Below are positions 32,976 to 44,132 of a DNA stretch of 54,220 nucleotides, in pieces. Every line of letters starts with the position of its first letter. The first letter of the stretch is position 1. Made by a program: the position numbers and the translations under genes. This DNA is from Rhodoferax sp. (GTDB taxonomy: Bacteria; Pseudomonadota; Gammaproteobacteria; Burkholderiales; Burkholderiaceae_C): the NCBI GenBank assembly GCA_018061265.1, contig JAGOUM010000012.1, positions 1 to 54,220 of the forward strand, read 5' to 3'. The notes beneath the pieces are model-generated. The model was not told the origin of the DNA, did no database searches, and saw nothing but the letters and a program-made list of their open reading frames with translations.

Positions 32976-34097
32976 TTAACGCTGCGCCGTGGATACGTTG
33001 CCAAACGCAGTCTGCGCCTGGCGTGGCAGACAGCGCCAGTAGGCTGGGCTGGCGTCTACTGTGCCACCCAATGCAGCGGCGGCCTGCCAGCCCCAGCGTG
33101 GCTGGTATAGAAACGCCCGCGCCAAAGCAATCAAATCGGCGTCCCCCGCCTGCAAAATATCCTGCGCTTGCTGCGGCTCGGTGATCAGGCCCACCGTGGT
33201 GGTCACCATGCCCGAGCTGGCCCGGATGGCTCGGGCCAAAGGAACCTGGTAACCCGCGCCGAGCGCTATTTTTTGCAGCGGAGATACGCCACCGGATGAC
33301 ACATGGATGAAGTCGCAGCCTTGTGACTTGAGTTGTTGACAAAGAACCTCGCTTTGCGCCAGATCCCATGCGCCTTCTACCCAATCACCGGCCGACAGGC
33401 GCACACCCAGCACACCTTCGAATTCGGCGCGTACCGCAGCGAACACTTCCAGCACGAAACGCATTCGATTCTCCAGAGTCCCGCCATAAGCGTCGTGGCG
33501 CTGGTTGGCCAGCGGCGACAAAAACTGGTGCAGCAGATAGCCGTGCGCACAGTGCAACTCGACGGCGTCAACCCCAATACGCTGGGCTCGCCGTGCGGCG
33601 GCCACAAACGCATCGCGCACGCGCTCCATGTCAGCCAGTGCCATGGCTTGGGGGGGCGTTTCATTGGGCAAGTGGGGCAAGGCCGATGGCCCGACGGTTG
33701 GCCAGCCACCTTCTTGTGGCGACAAAAGGCGCCCGCCATTCCAGGGTGTGGCACTTGACGCCTTGCGACCGGCATGGGCCAATTGCAGGCACACAGCAGT
33801 GGCAGGCGCCAGCGCACGCGCACGGTGCAGGTGTCCGGCAAGCGCCGCTTCGGTTGTGTTGTCCCACAGGCCCAGACATTGCGGGGTAATACGGCCTTCA
33901 GGCAGCACCGCAGTAGCCTCGATGGTGACCATACCGGCACCGCCATTAAGCAGGTTGCCCCAGTGCATCAGATGCCAGTCGGTCGCACAGCCATTGTTTG
34001 CCTGATACTGGCACATCGGTGCCACCACAATGCGGTTGGGCAGCGTCACACCGCCTCGGGGCGATGGCAGGTGCAGGGGCGAGAACAGCAGGCTCAT
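32976..34097 (-). CDS. Old yellow enzyme-family NADH:flavin oxidoreductase
   Basis: This 373-aa TIM-barrel flavoprotein of the YqjM/xenobiotic reductase type reduces activated C=C bonds using FMN and NAD(P)H. Diagnostic parts are NRIVVAPMCQYQA near the N-terminus, QLAHAGRKAS, HCAHGYLLHQFLSPLANQR with YGGTLENRMRF (about 185-220), and DLIALARAFLYQPRW. ATG 34097 is chosen because the family begins just before the FSPLHL segment; the extra upstream codons run toward the gapA terminator. The natural substrate is unknown. Confidence 0.88.
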   Translation of the reverse strand: MSLLFSPLHLPSPRGGVTLPNRIVVAPMCQYQANNGCATDWHLMHWGNLLNGGAGMVTIEATAVLPEGRITPQCLGLWDNTTEAALAGHLHRARALAPATAVCLQLAHAGRKASSATPWNGGRLLSPQEGGWPTVGPSALPHLPNETPPQAMALADMERVRDAFVAAARRAQRIGVDAVELHCAHGYLLHQFLSPLANQRHDAYGGTLENRMRFVLEVFAAVRAEFEGVLGVRLSAGDWVEGAWDLAQSEVLCQQLKSQGCDFIHVSSGGVSPLQKIALGAGYQVPLARAIRASSGMVTTTVGLITEPQQAQDILQAGDADLIALARAFLYQPRWGWQAAAALGGTVDASPAYWRCLPRQAQTAFGNVSTAQR

Positions 34098-34164
34098 GGT
34101 GCGACAGGTCGGACTGAGGTGGGTGCAAAGCATAGCCGATGCCGCTTGGTTGACCCCACAAACG

Positions 34165-34192
34165 AAAAAGCCCACGCCAATGGGCATGGGCT
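34165..34192 (-). terminator. Rho-independent terminator after gapA
   Basis: On the minus strand AGCCCATGCC, loop CATT, GGCGTGGGCT and then a T run form a 10-bp stem (one G-T pair) followed by TTTTT. It lies 23 bases past the gapA stop and before the flavin oxidoreductase start, so it separates the two transcription units. Confidence 0.85.
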
Positions 34193-34214
34193 CGTCAAGA
34201 TGCGCAGTCGATGA

Positions 34215-35228
<1,014 letters not shown>

Positions 35229-35421
35229 TTAAACAAAAAAACACACTCGTTAAGACCGCTGGACTGTCAACTTCCTGCGGTAGGTCGGCTGGCGCTGAGG
35301 GTGGGCAATACCGTTCAATCCTGACATTTTACTTGCAGGCTCGATGGATGATTTTGCGACGGATCAAGAACCAGGGAATTGATTTGTTCTGCAGCAGACC
35401 GGGTGACCCGTGGCCAGGTGG

Positions 35422-37932
35422 TCAAGTGGTCTGCGTCCAGGCGGGGTCTGGCTTCCAATGGGCCACCCACTGCGGCAAATCAGCGGCCGGCATGGGGCGG
35501 GCAATACCGTATCCCTGGGCCAGGTGGCACCCCAGTCTGAGCAACTGTACGCCATGTTCCACCGTCTCCACGCCCTCCGCAATGACTGTTCGCTGAAACG
35601 CCTTGGCCAATCCGATGACACCCTCCAGGATCGCCAGGTCGTCCGGGTTGACCAGCATGTCCCGCACAAAGCTCTGGTCCATTTTGAGGGTACTCACCGG
35701 TAAACGTTTCAGGTAAGTCAACGACGAGTAACCGGTGCCAAAGTCATCCAGCGCAAACTCAACACCCATTTCTGAACACTGCTTGATGACCTGTGAAACC
35801 CCGGCAATGTCTTCAAGTGCACTGGTTTCCAGCACTTCCAGTTCCAGGCTGCTGGCTTTCACCTGGGGGTGACGGGCCAGGATGCTGCCCAAACGGGCCG
35901 CAAAGTCCAGCTGCTGCAATTGCCTGGCACCCACATTGACGCTGACACACACGTCGAAACCCTGCCCATGCCAGGCTTCAATTTGGAGCAATGCGGCTTC
36001 AATCACCCACTCACCCACGTCGATCGCCAGTGGATGATCCTCAATCGTAGGGAGAAAGGAGCCTGGCATCTGCAGCCCCAACATCGGATGTTGCCAACGC
36101 AGCAGCGCCTCGGCACCCATCACCTGTCCAGTCCGCATATTCACCTTGGGCTGGTAATGCAAAATCAGTTCGTGACTCGTCAGCGCCTGTCGAATACTCT
36201 TGAGGCTTTCGTGGTGGCTTCTCAAGCCGCTGTCTTGCGCGGTGTCAAACAAATGAAACCGGTTCTTGCCCGCCAGCTTGGCCTGGTACATGGCCTGATC
36301 GGCCTGGCGTAACAATTGCTCGGCATCAATGTCCAGCCCCTGCGGATAAAAAGTGACCCCAAGACTGGCTGACACCTTGAGGCTCACATTCAGCAGTTGA
36401 ACCGGTTGAGCCGCCGCCTCCAGCAAACGATTGAGCAAGGGAATACTCGAGGCCGTGTTGTCCATATCCACCAACACAGCGACAAACTCATCCCCGCCGA
36501 TGCGGGCCAGGGTGTCGCCATCACGCAATGTCAGCTTCATGCGCCGTGCCACGGTCATCAGCAGCAGGTCACCTGCCTCATGACCATGGCTGTCATTGAT
36601 CACCTTGAAACCGTCAAGGTCGAGAAAAATCACGGCCAGTTGCTGGCCACGCCGTTGCGCCTGATTCATGCCCTGGCGCAAACGGTCAGCCAGCAGGACC
36701 CGGTTCGGCAGTCCGGTCAGCACATCGTAGTGGGCGATATGGTCAAGCTCCCGCTGGTGCTCTTTCATCGCCGTGATGTCAGAAAACAGCGCCACGTAGT
36801 TTTGCGGTTGCCCCTGCGCGTTGAGCACGGTGGAAATGGCCAGCATTTCTGCATACACCTCGCCGCTCCTGCGCCGGTTCCAGATCTCGCCATACCAGTG
36901 ACCTTTGGTGGCAAGCTGTTCCCACATCAGCTGATAAAACTCCTTGTTCTGGTGGCCAGAACTCAGAATACGGGTATGTTTACCAATCACCTCGTCGCGT
37001 GTGTACCCGGTGATGCGGGTGAACGCGTCGTTGACGTCCACAATCGTCCCATCCAGCTCGGTGATCGAGATACCCTCACGCGCACTGGAAAAAACGCCAG
37101 CCGCCAGTTGCAGTTTGGCCTCTGAGGGTTTTCGTTCACTGATATCGGTCTTGACTGCCACATAATGCGTGACAACACCAGTTGCATCCTTGACCGGTGC
37201 GATCTGGCAATCTTCCCAGTAGATTTCACCGGATTTACGCCGGTTGATCAGCTCACCCTTCCAGACGCCACCGGCGGTCACCTGAGCCCAGAGCTGCAGG
37301 TACACCTCGGCAGGGGTCAGCCCGGACTGCAGCAGACGCGGGTTTTTCCCAATCACGTCGTTTGCGCTGTAGCCTGTGACAAAGGTGAAATGCGGGTTGA
37401 CGTACTCGATCCTCGCCTCAAGGTCTGTGATCACCACCGACGCGGCACTTTGCTCGATGGCCACGGTAAGCCGCTGCAGGCTGGCCTGGGTTTGCATGTG
37501 CCTGGCAACTTCGGCCATCAATTGATCACGCTGGGTCACGACCTGACGACGCAATTGTTCCCGCTCAATCAGATTGCGAATGCGCTGGCGCGCTGTTTCC
37601 ACCTGAATAGGCTTGGTGAGGTAATCCGCAGCACCCAATTCAAGACCCTGGATCTCCGCATCCAGCTCATGTAATGCCGTGACAAATACCACCGGTATAT
37701 CGCGCAGCGTGGTCTCGGCCTTGAGTCGGCGACAGGTTTCAAACCCGTCCATGCCCGGCATCATGATGTCCAGCAGAATCAGGTCGGGGGGGGTTTGAAG
37801 CGCCAGTTGTATGCCCATCGGTCCGGAGGTTGCCAACTGCAGGTCAAACTCGGACTTCAACGCGGCACCCAGGGTCAACAGGTTGACCGGGGTATCGTCA
37901 ATGGCCAGTACCTTGGGCTTGGGGGCTTTCAT
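35422..37932 (-). CDS. REC-PAS-PAS-GGDEF-EAL c-di-GMP enzyme
   Basis: This 836-aa response regulator has an intact receiver (Asp12/13, Asp55 in LLDIMMPGMDG, Lys about 112 in YLTKPIQ), a short coiled coil, and two PAS domains (about 150-265 and 275-395) each with a NRRKSGE/NRRRSGE repeat. An intact GGDEF domain (RIGGDEFVAVLVD) and an EAL domain follow, with EALLRW, LELEVLETSAL, DDFGTGYSSL, LKMDQSFV and EGVET. Both enzyme sites look usable, so the direction may be set by phosphorylation or PAS ligands. It starts 14 bases after the stop of the upstream hybrid kinase gene, suggesting the pair works together. Confidence 0.92.
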   Translation of the reverse strand: MKAPKPKVLAIDDTPVNLLTLGAALKSEFDLQLATSGPMGIQLALQTPPDLILLDIMMPGMDGFETCRRLKAETTLRDIPVVFVTALHELDAEIQGLELGAADYLTKPIQVETARQRIRNLIEREQLRRQVVTQRDQLMAEVARHMQTQASLQRLTVAIEQSAASVVITDLEARIEYVNPHFTFVTGYSANDVIGKNPRLLQSGLTPAEVYLQLWAQVTAGGVWKGELINRRKSGEIYWEDCQIAPVKDATGVVTHYVAVKTDISERKPSEAKLQLAAGVFSSAREGISITELDGTIVDVNDAFTRITGYTRDEVIGKHTRILSSGHQNKEFYQLMWEQLATKGHWYGEIWNRRRSGEVYAEMLAISTVLNAQGQPQNYVALFSDITAMKEHQRELDHIAHYDVLTGLPNRVLLADRLRQGMNQAQRRGQQLAVIFLDLDGFKVINDSHGHEAGDLLLMTVARRMKLTLRDGDTLARIGGDEFVAVLVDMDNTASSIPLLNRLLEAAAQPVQLLNVSLKVSASLGVTFYPQGLDIDAEQLLRQADQAMYQAKLAGKNRFHLFDTAQDSGLRSHHESLKSIRQALTSHELILHYQPKVNMRTGQVMGAEALLRWQHPMLGLQMPGSFLPTIEDHPLAIDVGEWVIEAALLQIEAWHGQGFDVCVSVNVGARQLQQLDFAARLGSILARHPQVKASSLELEVLETSALEDIAGVSQVIKQCSEMGVEFALDDFGTGYSSLTYLKRLPVSTLKMDQSFVRDMLVNPDDLAILEGVIGLAKAFQRTVIAEGVETVEHGVQLLRLGCHLAQGYGIARPMPAADLPQWVAHWKPDPAWTQTT

Positions 37933-37946
37933 GATGGATCAGCTTA

Positions 37947-40661
37947 TCAGACTTCGGGCCGGGTCGGCACGACCTGAAGCAAAGCCAGCGCATCTTCGAA
38001 ACGCAATTCCTTTACCAAAGGCGCCACTTCATTGAGCGCATCTGCCAGGGGCGACTGCCCTGCCGCCAGCTGAAGCGCCTCAAACTGCTCGATTGCATCA
38101 AATTTATGCAGCGCCAGGAGGTTTCGGGTATGGTTTAGCAGGACGTGCAATCGGGATGCGTCCGGTACGCCCATCTCGCGTGGCAATCCAGGCTCACAAA
38201 TGGGCCGGGGTGGCACTGGAATCAGCCATTTCGCCAGTGCCAACCTAAGCGCTTCAAGTGCGACAGGTTTGGTCAGGAAATCATCCATGCCCACCACAAG
38301 GCAATGCAGGCGGTCATCTTCAAACGCGTCGGCGGTCAGCGCGATCACGGGAATCCGCTTGCGGCCACTGAGCTGTTCGTGTCGGCGAATCTCCAATGTT
38401 GCGGTGTAGCCGTCCATCACAGGCATGTGCAAATCCATCAGCACAAGGTCGGGCAGGGGCACCCGTGTCAACACCTCCAGCGCCTTTTGCCCATCCCCCA
38501 CCACTTGAACGGTCAAACCCATAGTTGCCAGCAAACCTTCAATGACCAGGCAATTCACCGGATTGTCTTCAACGACCAGAACGGATCCGCTGAATTGCTG
38601 GGGGGCGCTTGGGGTGGGGATCACATCGATATTTTTGTCCCCAGAATCCGCCTCAGGTGCCACCTCAACCCAAATGCGAAACCAGAATCTGGCACCTTGG
38701 CCCGGCTCACTTTTGACGCCGACTTTGCCGCCAAACAGGCTTGCCAACCGGCTGACGATCGACAAACCCAGGCCGGAGCCACCATACTCGCGGGTCGTGG
38801 AACTGTCTGCCTGAGAAAATGCCTCAAAAAGTAGCGCCTGTTTGTCAAGCGAAATCCCCACACCGGTATCCGTCACCGAAAACTCGAGTTCTGCACGAAG
38901 TCCGATCCGATTGACTTCTTCGGCAGTGATACAGATGTGGCCTTTTGGGGTGAACTTGACCGCATTGGCTGTCAGATTCGAGAGCATTTGTCGCAGGCGA
39001 TAGGCATCCGTCAGGTACAGCGCGCCCGGCTCCCCAAGCCACTGATGCTCAAGATGCAGCCCCTTGTTTCTGGAAGCACCCACAAACAGCGCCGATATAT
39101 CCTGCAATAACTCGGCAGGCGACACACGGACAAATTCCAGCTCCATACGACCTGCCTCGATCTTGGACAGATCAAGAATGTCATTTAGCAAGGTCAACAA
39201 CGATTGCCCGGAACTGAGCACCGTTTTCGCATACTCCTGACGGTCCCGCTCACTCAAACCGGTTTGGTTGAGCAGTTGCGCCATGCCCAGAATGCCGTTC
39301 ATCGGCGTGCGTATTTCATGTGACATCGTGGCCAGAAATCGGCTCTTGGCTACATTGGCTGCTTGCGCCTCCTCGGTGGCGCGGACCAGATCTGTGATGT
39401 CAATACGGTAACCAACCGAGCTGCCGTCAGGCAACTTTCGTTCGATGACACGCATCACCCGGCCATCTGACAGGCGTTGAACTGTCGAATGATCCGCCAT
39501 CCGGTGTAAGGTCATGCGTTGGGCAACCCATGACTCGACCCGACCTACCGCCTCAGGGTACTGCCCACGCTGGGCACCGGCGCGCACAATATCTTCAAAG
39601 CGCGCGCCGGGTGTGATGACATCAGAGACCGCAGCATACAGCCTGCGGTATTTCTCATTGCAATACAACAGGCGGTCATCGGCGTTAAAAATCACAAACG
39701 CCTCATCAATGGAGTCGATGGCGCCACGCAGCAGTTGCATGTTCTGCATGGCCTGGGCCTGCGCACGATGACGATCGGTGATGTCGCTGAAGGTATTGAC
39801 AAACCCACCGCCCGGCATCGGTGCCGAGCGGATGTCAAGCACTGTCCCGTCGGGGCGGGTCCGCTCGAACTGGAGTGCCACGCCTTGCTTGATTTGAGAA
39901 AGCCTGTCGGCCAGGACTTCACGATGCTCCCCTGGTCCAAACTCACCCTGTGCAATCTGAAATTCCAGAATACTGCTGAAACGGGTCGGACTTTGGTTGA
40001 ACAACTGGTCTGGCAGGCACAGGACACTTTGGTAAAGGCCATTCCTTGCGACAAGATTCAAGTCTTTGTCAAATGCGCACAGAGCGACCGGAATACTCTC
40101 CAAAATGCCTTGCAGCAAGGTATTGGTACGCTGCAGGGCGGCTTCGGTAGCGCGGTGATAACTAATATCACGTTGATAGCGCAATATGTCGTATCTAATG
40201 GCCTTGAGTAGAATTTTGGCCTCAAATCCCTTGCATAAACAGTCCTGTGCACCGGAAACGATGGCGGCCTGGTCGAGCGAAGGATCGTCTGGCCCGGTGA
40301 GCACAATCACTGGTGCGTCCATCAGAGTGCGGCAGGCCGACAGCGTTTCCAGTCCACTTGAATCGGGCAGATCCAGATTAATCAACACGACGTCTGGCTG
40401 CGTCTGACCTTGCTCCACCATTGCACGGACTTGCGCCATGGCGTGCGCCACATGCAGCACGTAGAGCGCATCGGTGGCCTGAGACAATTGCAGGCCAATC
40501 GACTTCGAGGCATCCGGATCGCCATCGACCAGCACCACCACCGTGGCGGGTTGTGCTGATTGTGGGCGGCCGACGGCCGACCTCGCACGTTTGGGTGGCG
40601 TCGTCCGGGTCGACGACTTGGGGGCGGGGTCACGCGGCTTCGGATCAGGTTGGAGTCGCAT
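37947..40661 (-). CDS. Soluble hybrid histidine kinase with N-terminal pseudo-receiver
   Basis: ATG 40661 is chosen; the longer frame extends into the next gene. The 904-aa protein has no TM segment. It carries an N-terminal receiver-like domain (about 40-160) in which the phospho-acceptor is Asn (VVLINLDLPDSSG instead of LLDL), then PAS domains (about 180-300 and 315-430). HisKA (SHEIRTPMNGILGMAQL) and HATPase (DTGVGI, GSGLGL) follow, then an intact C-terminal receiver (LVLMDLHMPVMDG). The last ~50 residues (LRFEDALALL) resemble the tail of the other hybrid kinase. It probably phosphorylates the downstream REC-GGDEF-EAL protein. Confidence 0.9.
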   Translation of the reverse strand: MRLQPDPKPRDPAPKSSTRTTPPKRARSAVGRPQSAQPATVVVLVDGDPDASKSIGLQLSQATDALYVLHVAHAMAQVRAMVEQGQTQPDVVLINLDLPDSSGLETLSACRTLMDAPVIVLTGPDDPSLDQAAIVSGAQDCLCKGFEAKILLKAIRYDILRYQRDISYHRATEAALQRTNTLLQGILESIPVALCAFDKDLNLVARNGLYQSVLCLPDQLFNQSPTRFSSILEFQIAQGEFGPGEHREVLADRLSQIKQGVALQFERTRPDGTVLDIRSAPMPGGGFVNTFSDITDRHRAQAQAMQNMQLLRGAIDSIDEAFVIFNADDRLLYCNEKYRRLYAAVSDVITPGARFEDIVRAGAQRGQYPEAVGRVESWVAQRMTLHRMADHSTVQRLSDGRVMRVIERKLPDGSSVGYRIDITDLVRATEEAQAANVAKSRFLATMSHEIRTPMNGILGMAQLLNQTGLSERDRQEYAKTVLSSGQSLLTLLNDILDLSKIEAGRMELEFVRVSPAELLQDISALFVGASRNKGLHLEHQWLGEPGALYLTDAYRLRQMLSNLTANAVKFTPKGHICITAEEVNRIGLRAELEFSVTDTGVGISLDKQALLFEAFSQADSSTTREYGGSGLGLSIVSRLASLFGGKVGVKSEPGQGARFWFRIWVEVAPEADSGDKNIDVIPTPSAPQQFSGSVLVVEDNPVNCLVIEGLLATMGLTVQVVGDGQKALEVLTRVPLPDLVLMDLHMPVMDGYTATLEIRRHEQLSGRKRIPVIALTADAFEDDRLHCLVVGMDDFLTKPVALEALRLALAKWLIPVPPRPICEPGLPREMGVPDASRLHVLLNHTRNLLALHKFDAIEQFEALQLAAGQSPLADALNEVAPLVKELRFEDALALLQVVPTRPEV

Positions 40662-40705
40662 AGGTTCAAACTTATCCGTCGGACCAACACCTGAGCGTGC
40701 GCAAG

Positions 40706-42043
40706 CTACTGCGAGCGGCGCCGCTCGGACCTGACCTGAACCACTGGCTCGGCCGCTGACGCCAGAGTTTCCACCGATGCAAGCTCTACACAATTGCGAC
40801 CGGCCGCCTTGGCACGGTAAAGCGCAGCGTCAGCGGCAATGAACAAGGTTTCAATGGTCTGCCCGTGTTCAGGAAAACATGCCACACCAAAACTACAGGT
40901 CATACGAGGCAAGGCGGCAACGTCGGTCCATTCGATTTGTTCACATTGGCGTCGCAGCTTTTCAGCAAGATTCATCAGATCAACCACCGATGTGTCGGCG
41001 CACAACAGCAAAAACTCCTCTCCACCCCAGCGAAACAGGTAATCGGTGGCACGAATTTCGGCCTCAATGACCTTGGCAAGATGGCGCAGTACACGGTCAC
41101 CCACAGCGTGACCAAATTCGTCGTTGACGCGTTTGAAATAGTCGAGATCAAAAAAACACAGCCCCAGCGGAATCTGCAGGCGCCGACACAGCTCGACTTG
41201 CCGTGCCAGCACCTTGTCACACTCACGACGGTTGAGCAGGCCGGTCAACGGATCATGCGAGGCCATATTCTGCAAGGTCAACTCGGTGGTCTTGCGATTG
41301 GTCACGTTCTGCACCATGCCCACCATGCGTGTTGGTTTGCCTGTTGCGCTGCGTTCACACACTCGCCCTCGGTCGGACACCCATAAATAGTGACCGTTGC
41401 GGTTGCGCAATCGGTATTCCGCAGTAAAGCGTTCCCGCTTGTCTGCCACATGCTCCTGCAGGATGCTTTGAACCCAATGCACATCCTCGGGGTGAATGTT
41501 GGCGCTCCAGGTTTCGAGCGTGGGTTTCATTTCGCCCGGACCATAACCCAGCATCCGTTCAAGTTGCGGGCTGAAAAATACCTCGTCGGTCTCCAGATTC
41601 CAGTCCCACAAGCCATCGGAGGCTTCAGTGAGGGCATAACGCAATTGGGTGTCTCGACTGTGCAGGTCATGCTCAATGGCCAGTCGCTGGCTGATGTTGC
41701 GGGCAATCGACAGAAAATACTCTTGACCGTCGTGAAAAAACGCCCGGGTATTGACCTCAACCGGCACTTCAGCACCCGTCTTGTGCCGGTGCTGACCGAT
41801 GAAGACAAAACTCTCTGTGGCACGAATCGCCTGCGCAATGCTGACCCACTGATCCATCCCCATCACGTCCTTTTGCAAACTCAAAACCGAATGGTTAAGC
41901 ACCTCGTCGCGCACCATACCCAGTTGCGTCAAGGCAGCAGCATTACATTCGAGGATATTGGAGCTTGCCGGATCAATCAGAAACACGCCATCAGGCAGAT
42001 GGTCAAACAGCGCAGCACAAAGTGGCCCTGGCAACGGCGTCAT
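40706..42043 (-). CDS. PAS-PAS-GGDEF diguanylate cyclase
   Basis: This 445-aa cytosolic protein has two PAS domains (about 10-125 and 135-255; the second is a PAS_3 type with WDWNLETDEVFFSPQLERML) and a C-terminal GGDEF domain (about 260-425). The active signature is WGGEEF, with FFDLDYFKRVNDEFGHAVGD before it. It should make c-di-GMP. No RxxD inhibitory site is obvious before GGEEF. It ends 45 bases before the hybrid kinase start and probably heads the three-gene signalling operon with the kinase and the GGDEF-EAL regulator. Confidence 0.92.
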   Translation of the reverse strand: MTPLPGPLCAALFDHLPDGVFLIDPASSNILECNAAALTQLGMVRDEVLNHSVLSLQKDVMGMDQWVSIAQAIRATESFVFIGQHRHKTGAEVPVEVNTRAFFHDGQEYFLSIARNISQRLAIEHDLHSRDTQLRYALTEASDGLWDWNLETDEVFFSPQLERMLGYGPGEMKPTLETWSANIHPEDVHWVQSILQEHVADKRERFTAEYRLRNRNGHYLWVSDRGRVCERSATGKPTRMVGMVQNVTNRKTTELTLQNMASHDPLTGLLNRRECDKVLARQVELCRRLQIPLGLCFFDLDYFKRVNDEFGHAVGDRVLRHLAKVIEAEIRATDYLFRWGGEEFLLLCADTSVVDLMNLAEKLRRQCEQIEWTDVAALPRMTCSFGVACFPEHGQTIETLFIAADAALYRAKAAGRNCVELASVETLASAAEPVVQVRSERRRSQ

Positions 42044-42150
42044 GAAAATCCTTGCATGTGGCAGACCTCTTTTTGGATGGTGCGGTTAAAAACGACAGGA
42101 CAGCACCCGATCTTGCCAGAGCCGCTTGAATTTTCCAAGTGGCACATCCG

Positions 42151-43074
42151 TCAGCGCTCACCTTTGCGGTAGGGTTTCATCAGCGCCTGCGGATAGCTGG
42201 CCTTGCGCGCTACAAGAATCAGCGCCACGATGGACAGCACATAAGGCAACATCAGATAAAGCTGGTAAGGCAAGGCGGCGTCACCTGACTGTTGCAGCCG
42301 AAGCTGCAAGGCATCAAAAAAAGCAAACAGCAGTGCGCCCAGCAGGGCTTTGCCGGGTCGCCAGGACGCAAACACCACCAGGGCCACACAAATCCAGCCA
42401 CGGCCATTAACCATATTGAAGAAGAAGGCGTTAAAGGCCGACAGTGTCAGGAACGACCCCGCCACCCCCATCAGCGCAGAACCCATGACAATGGCACCGG
42501 TACGAACCCTCGCCACAGAGACGCCCTGGCCCTCGGCGGCCTGCGGATTTTCACCGACCATCCGCACCGCAAGACCCATCGGCGTTTTGAAAAGCACATA
42601 GGCGATCAGCGGCACCGCCAGCAGCGCCAGCAAGGTCATGGCGGTTTGTTGTGCCAGGATGGGCACAGGCACCCATCCCATCTCGGCAAAAGGTGTGATG
42701 GTGGGCGGTGTGGATACCTTGGGAAAACTGACCCGGTAACCGTAATAACTCAGCGCAGTGGCCAGCAAGGTGATGCCCAAGCCCGACACATGTTGTGACA
42801 GCGCCAGTGTCACCGTCAAGAAAGCATGCAACAGACCAAGCAACGCCCCGGTGCCCGCAGCCACCGCCACACCCAGCCACAAGGAGCCACCGCTGTAAAC
42901 CGCCAGCCAGCCGGTGAAGGCACCCGCCACCATGATGCCCTCAATGCCAAGATTGAGCACTCCAGCACGCTCGCACAGCAACACCCCTAATGTGCCCAAA
43001 ATCAATGGCGTGGCAATCCGCAGCACCGCGACCCAGAAGGCCGGGTTGATCAGGATGTCAAGGAGTTCCGTCAT
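42151..43074 (-). CDS. ABC transporter permease 2, BMP/nucleoside type
   Basis: This 307-aa inner-membrane protein has about eight hydrophobic helices and the BPD_transp_2 motif GVLLCERAGVLNLGIEGIMV, found in permeases that pair with BMP-family (PnrA-like) binding proteins. The start overlaps the upstream permease by ATGA. It ends the transporter operon and its C-terminus is basic (KPYRKGER). From context it takes up a pyrimidine base or nucleoside. Confidence 0.9.
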   Translation of the reverse strand: MTELLDILINPAFWVAVLRIATPLILGTLGVLLCERAGVLNLGIEGIMVAGAFTGWLAVYSGGSLWLGVAVAAGTGALLGLLHAFLTVTLALSQHVSGLGITLLATALSYYGYRVSFPKVSTPPTITPFAEMGWVPVPILAQQTAMTLLALLAVPLIAYVLFKTPMGLAVRMVGENPQAAEGQGVSVARVRTGAIVMGSALMGVAGSFLTLSAFNAFFFNMVNGRGWICVALVVFASWRPGKALLGALLFAFFDALQLRLQQSGDAALPYQLYLMLPYVLSIVALILVARKASYPQALMKPYRKGER

Positions 43075-44132
43075 TTCCAGCGCACCCGGTACTGGGTCAG
43101 CAGTGTGGCCACCAGCACCGCGATCAAGGAGCTTGCCACAATTACATCGGCAATGTAGGTTGGCACACCGACCACGCGGCTCATGCTGTCGGCACCGACC
43201 AGCACACCCGCCACAAATACACTGCCCACGACCACACCCAACGGATGCAAACCGGCCAGCATGGCAATCACGATCCCGCTGTAACCATAACCTGGCGACA
43301 TATCCAGGGTCAGATAACTGGTGCGCCCAGCCACCTCGATGGCACCGGCCAGCCCGGCCAGTCCGCCCGAAATCAGCGCCACCAGGACCACGGTACGTGT
43401 CACCGGCACACCCGCAAAGGCAGCAGCTCGGGCATTCGCGCCCACGGCGCGGATATCAAAACCCACAACGGTGTATTTCATCAGCACCCAAACGCCAACA
43501 GACAAGGTCACAGCCCAGAGCAAGCCGGTATGGACCCGGGTTTGTGCGACCAGTTTGGCGAGCTCCAGATCGGGCAACAGCGCCACACTTTGTGGCCAGC
43601 CCATGGCCGTCGGGTCTTTCATCGGACCATCGAGCATCAAGGACACACCCAGCAGCACAATAAAATTCAACAACAGGGTGGTCACGACCTCATCCACACC
43701 CAACCTTGTCTTTAGCAGTGCCGGACCGAGCAAAATCGCGGCACCAGCCAAAGCGGCCGCCAGCATCATCAACAGGAACAACAGCGCCGGTGGCAACTCA
43801 AAACCTGTGCCGCCATGCAAGCCACCGACGGCCACTGCGGCCAGCGCGCCAACATACAACTGCCCTTCAGCACCAATATTGAAGAGCCGCGCCTTGAACG
43901 CCACTGCGGCCGCAAGCCCAGTAAGAATGAGCGGAATCGCGCGGGTGAGCGTTTCAGACCAGGCAAACACCGAGCCAAAACCGCCTTGCAGCAGCAACGC
44001 ATAGGTTTGCCCCACGGGTGCACCCGCCCACAGAACCAGCAGTGCGCTGATCAGCAGGGTGAAAAGTACAGCACCCAGCGGCGCCAAAACCATGGCCACC
44101 GGCGAGCTTTGTCTGCGTTTTTCCAGTTTCAT
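43071..44132 (-). CDS. ABC transporter permease 1, BMP/nucleoside type
   Basis: This 353-aa inner-membrane protein has about ten hydrophobic helices and the family pattern ARLFNIGAEGQLYVGALAAV. It corresponds to the longer permease of NupP/YufP-type uptake systems. It is linked to the ATPase on one side and the second permease on the other by ATGA overlaps, so the membrane pair is made in step. It has a cytosolic basic N-terminus (MKLEKRRQ). Confidence 0.9.
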   Translation of the reverse strand: MKLEKRRQSSPVAMVLAPLGAVLFTLLISALLVLWAGAPVGQTYALLLQGGFGSVFAWSETLTRAIPLILTGLAAAVAFKARLFNIGAEGQLYVGALAAVAVGGLHGGTGFELPPALLFLLMMLAAALAGAAILLGPALLKTRLGVDEVVTTLLLNFIVLLGVSLMLDGPMKDPTAMGWPQSVALLPDLELAKLVAQTRVHTGLLWAVTLSVGVWVLMKYTVVGFDIRAVGANARAAAFAGVPVTRTVVLVALISGGLAGLAGAIEVAGRTSYLTLDMSPGYGYSGIVIAMLAGLHPLGVVVGSVFVAGVLVGADSMSRVVGVPTYIADVIVASSLIAVLVATLLTQYRVRWK

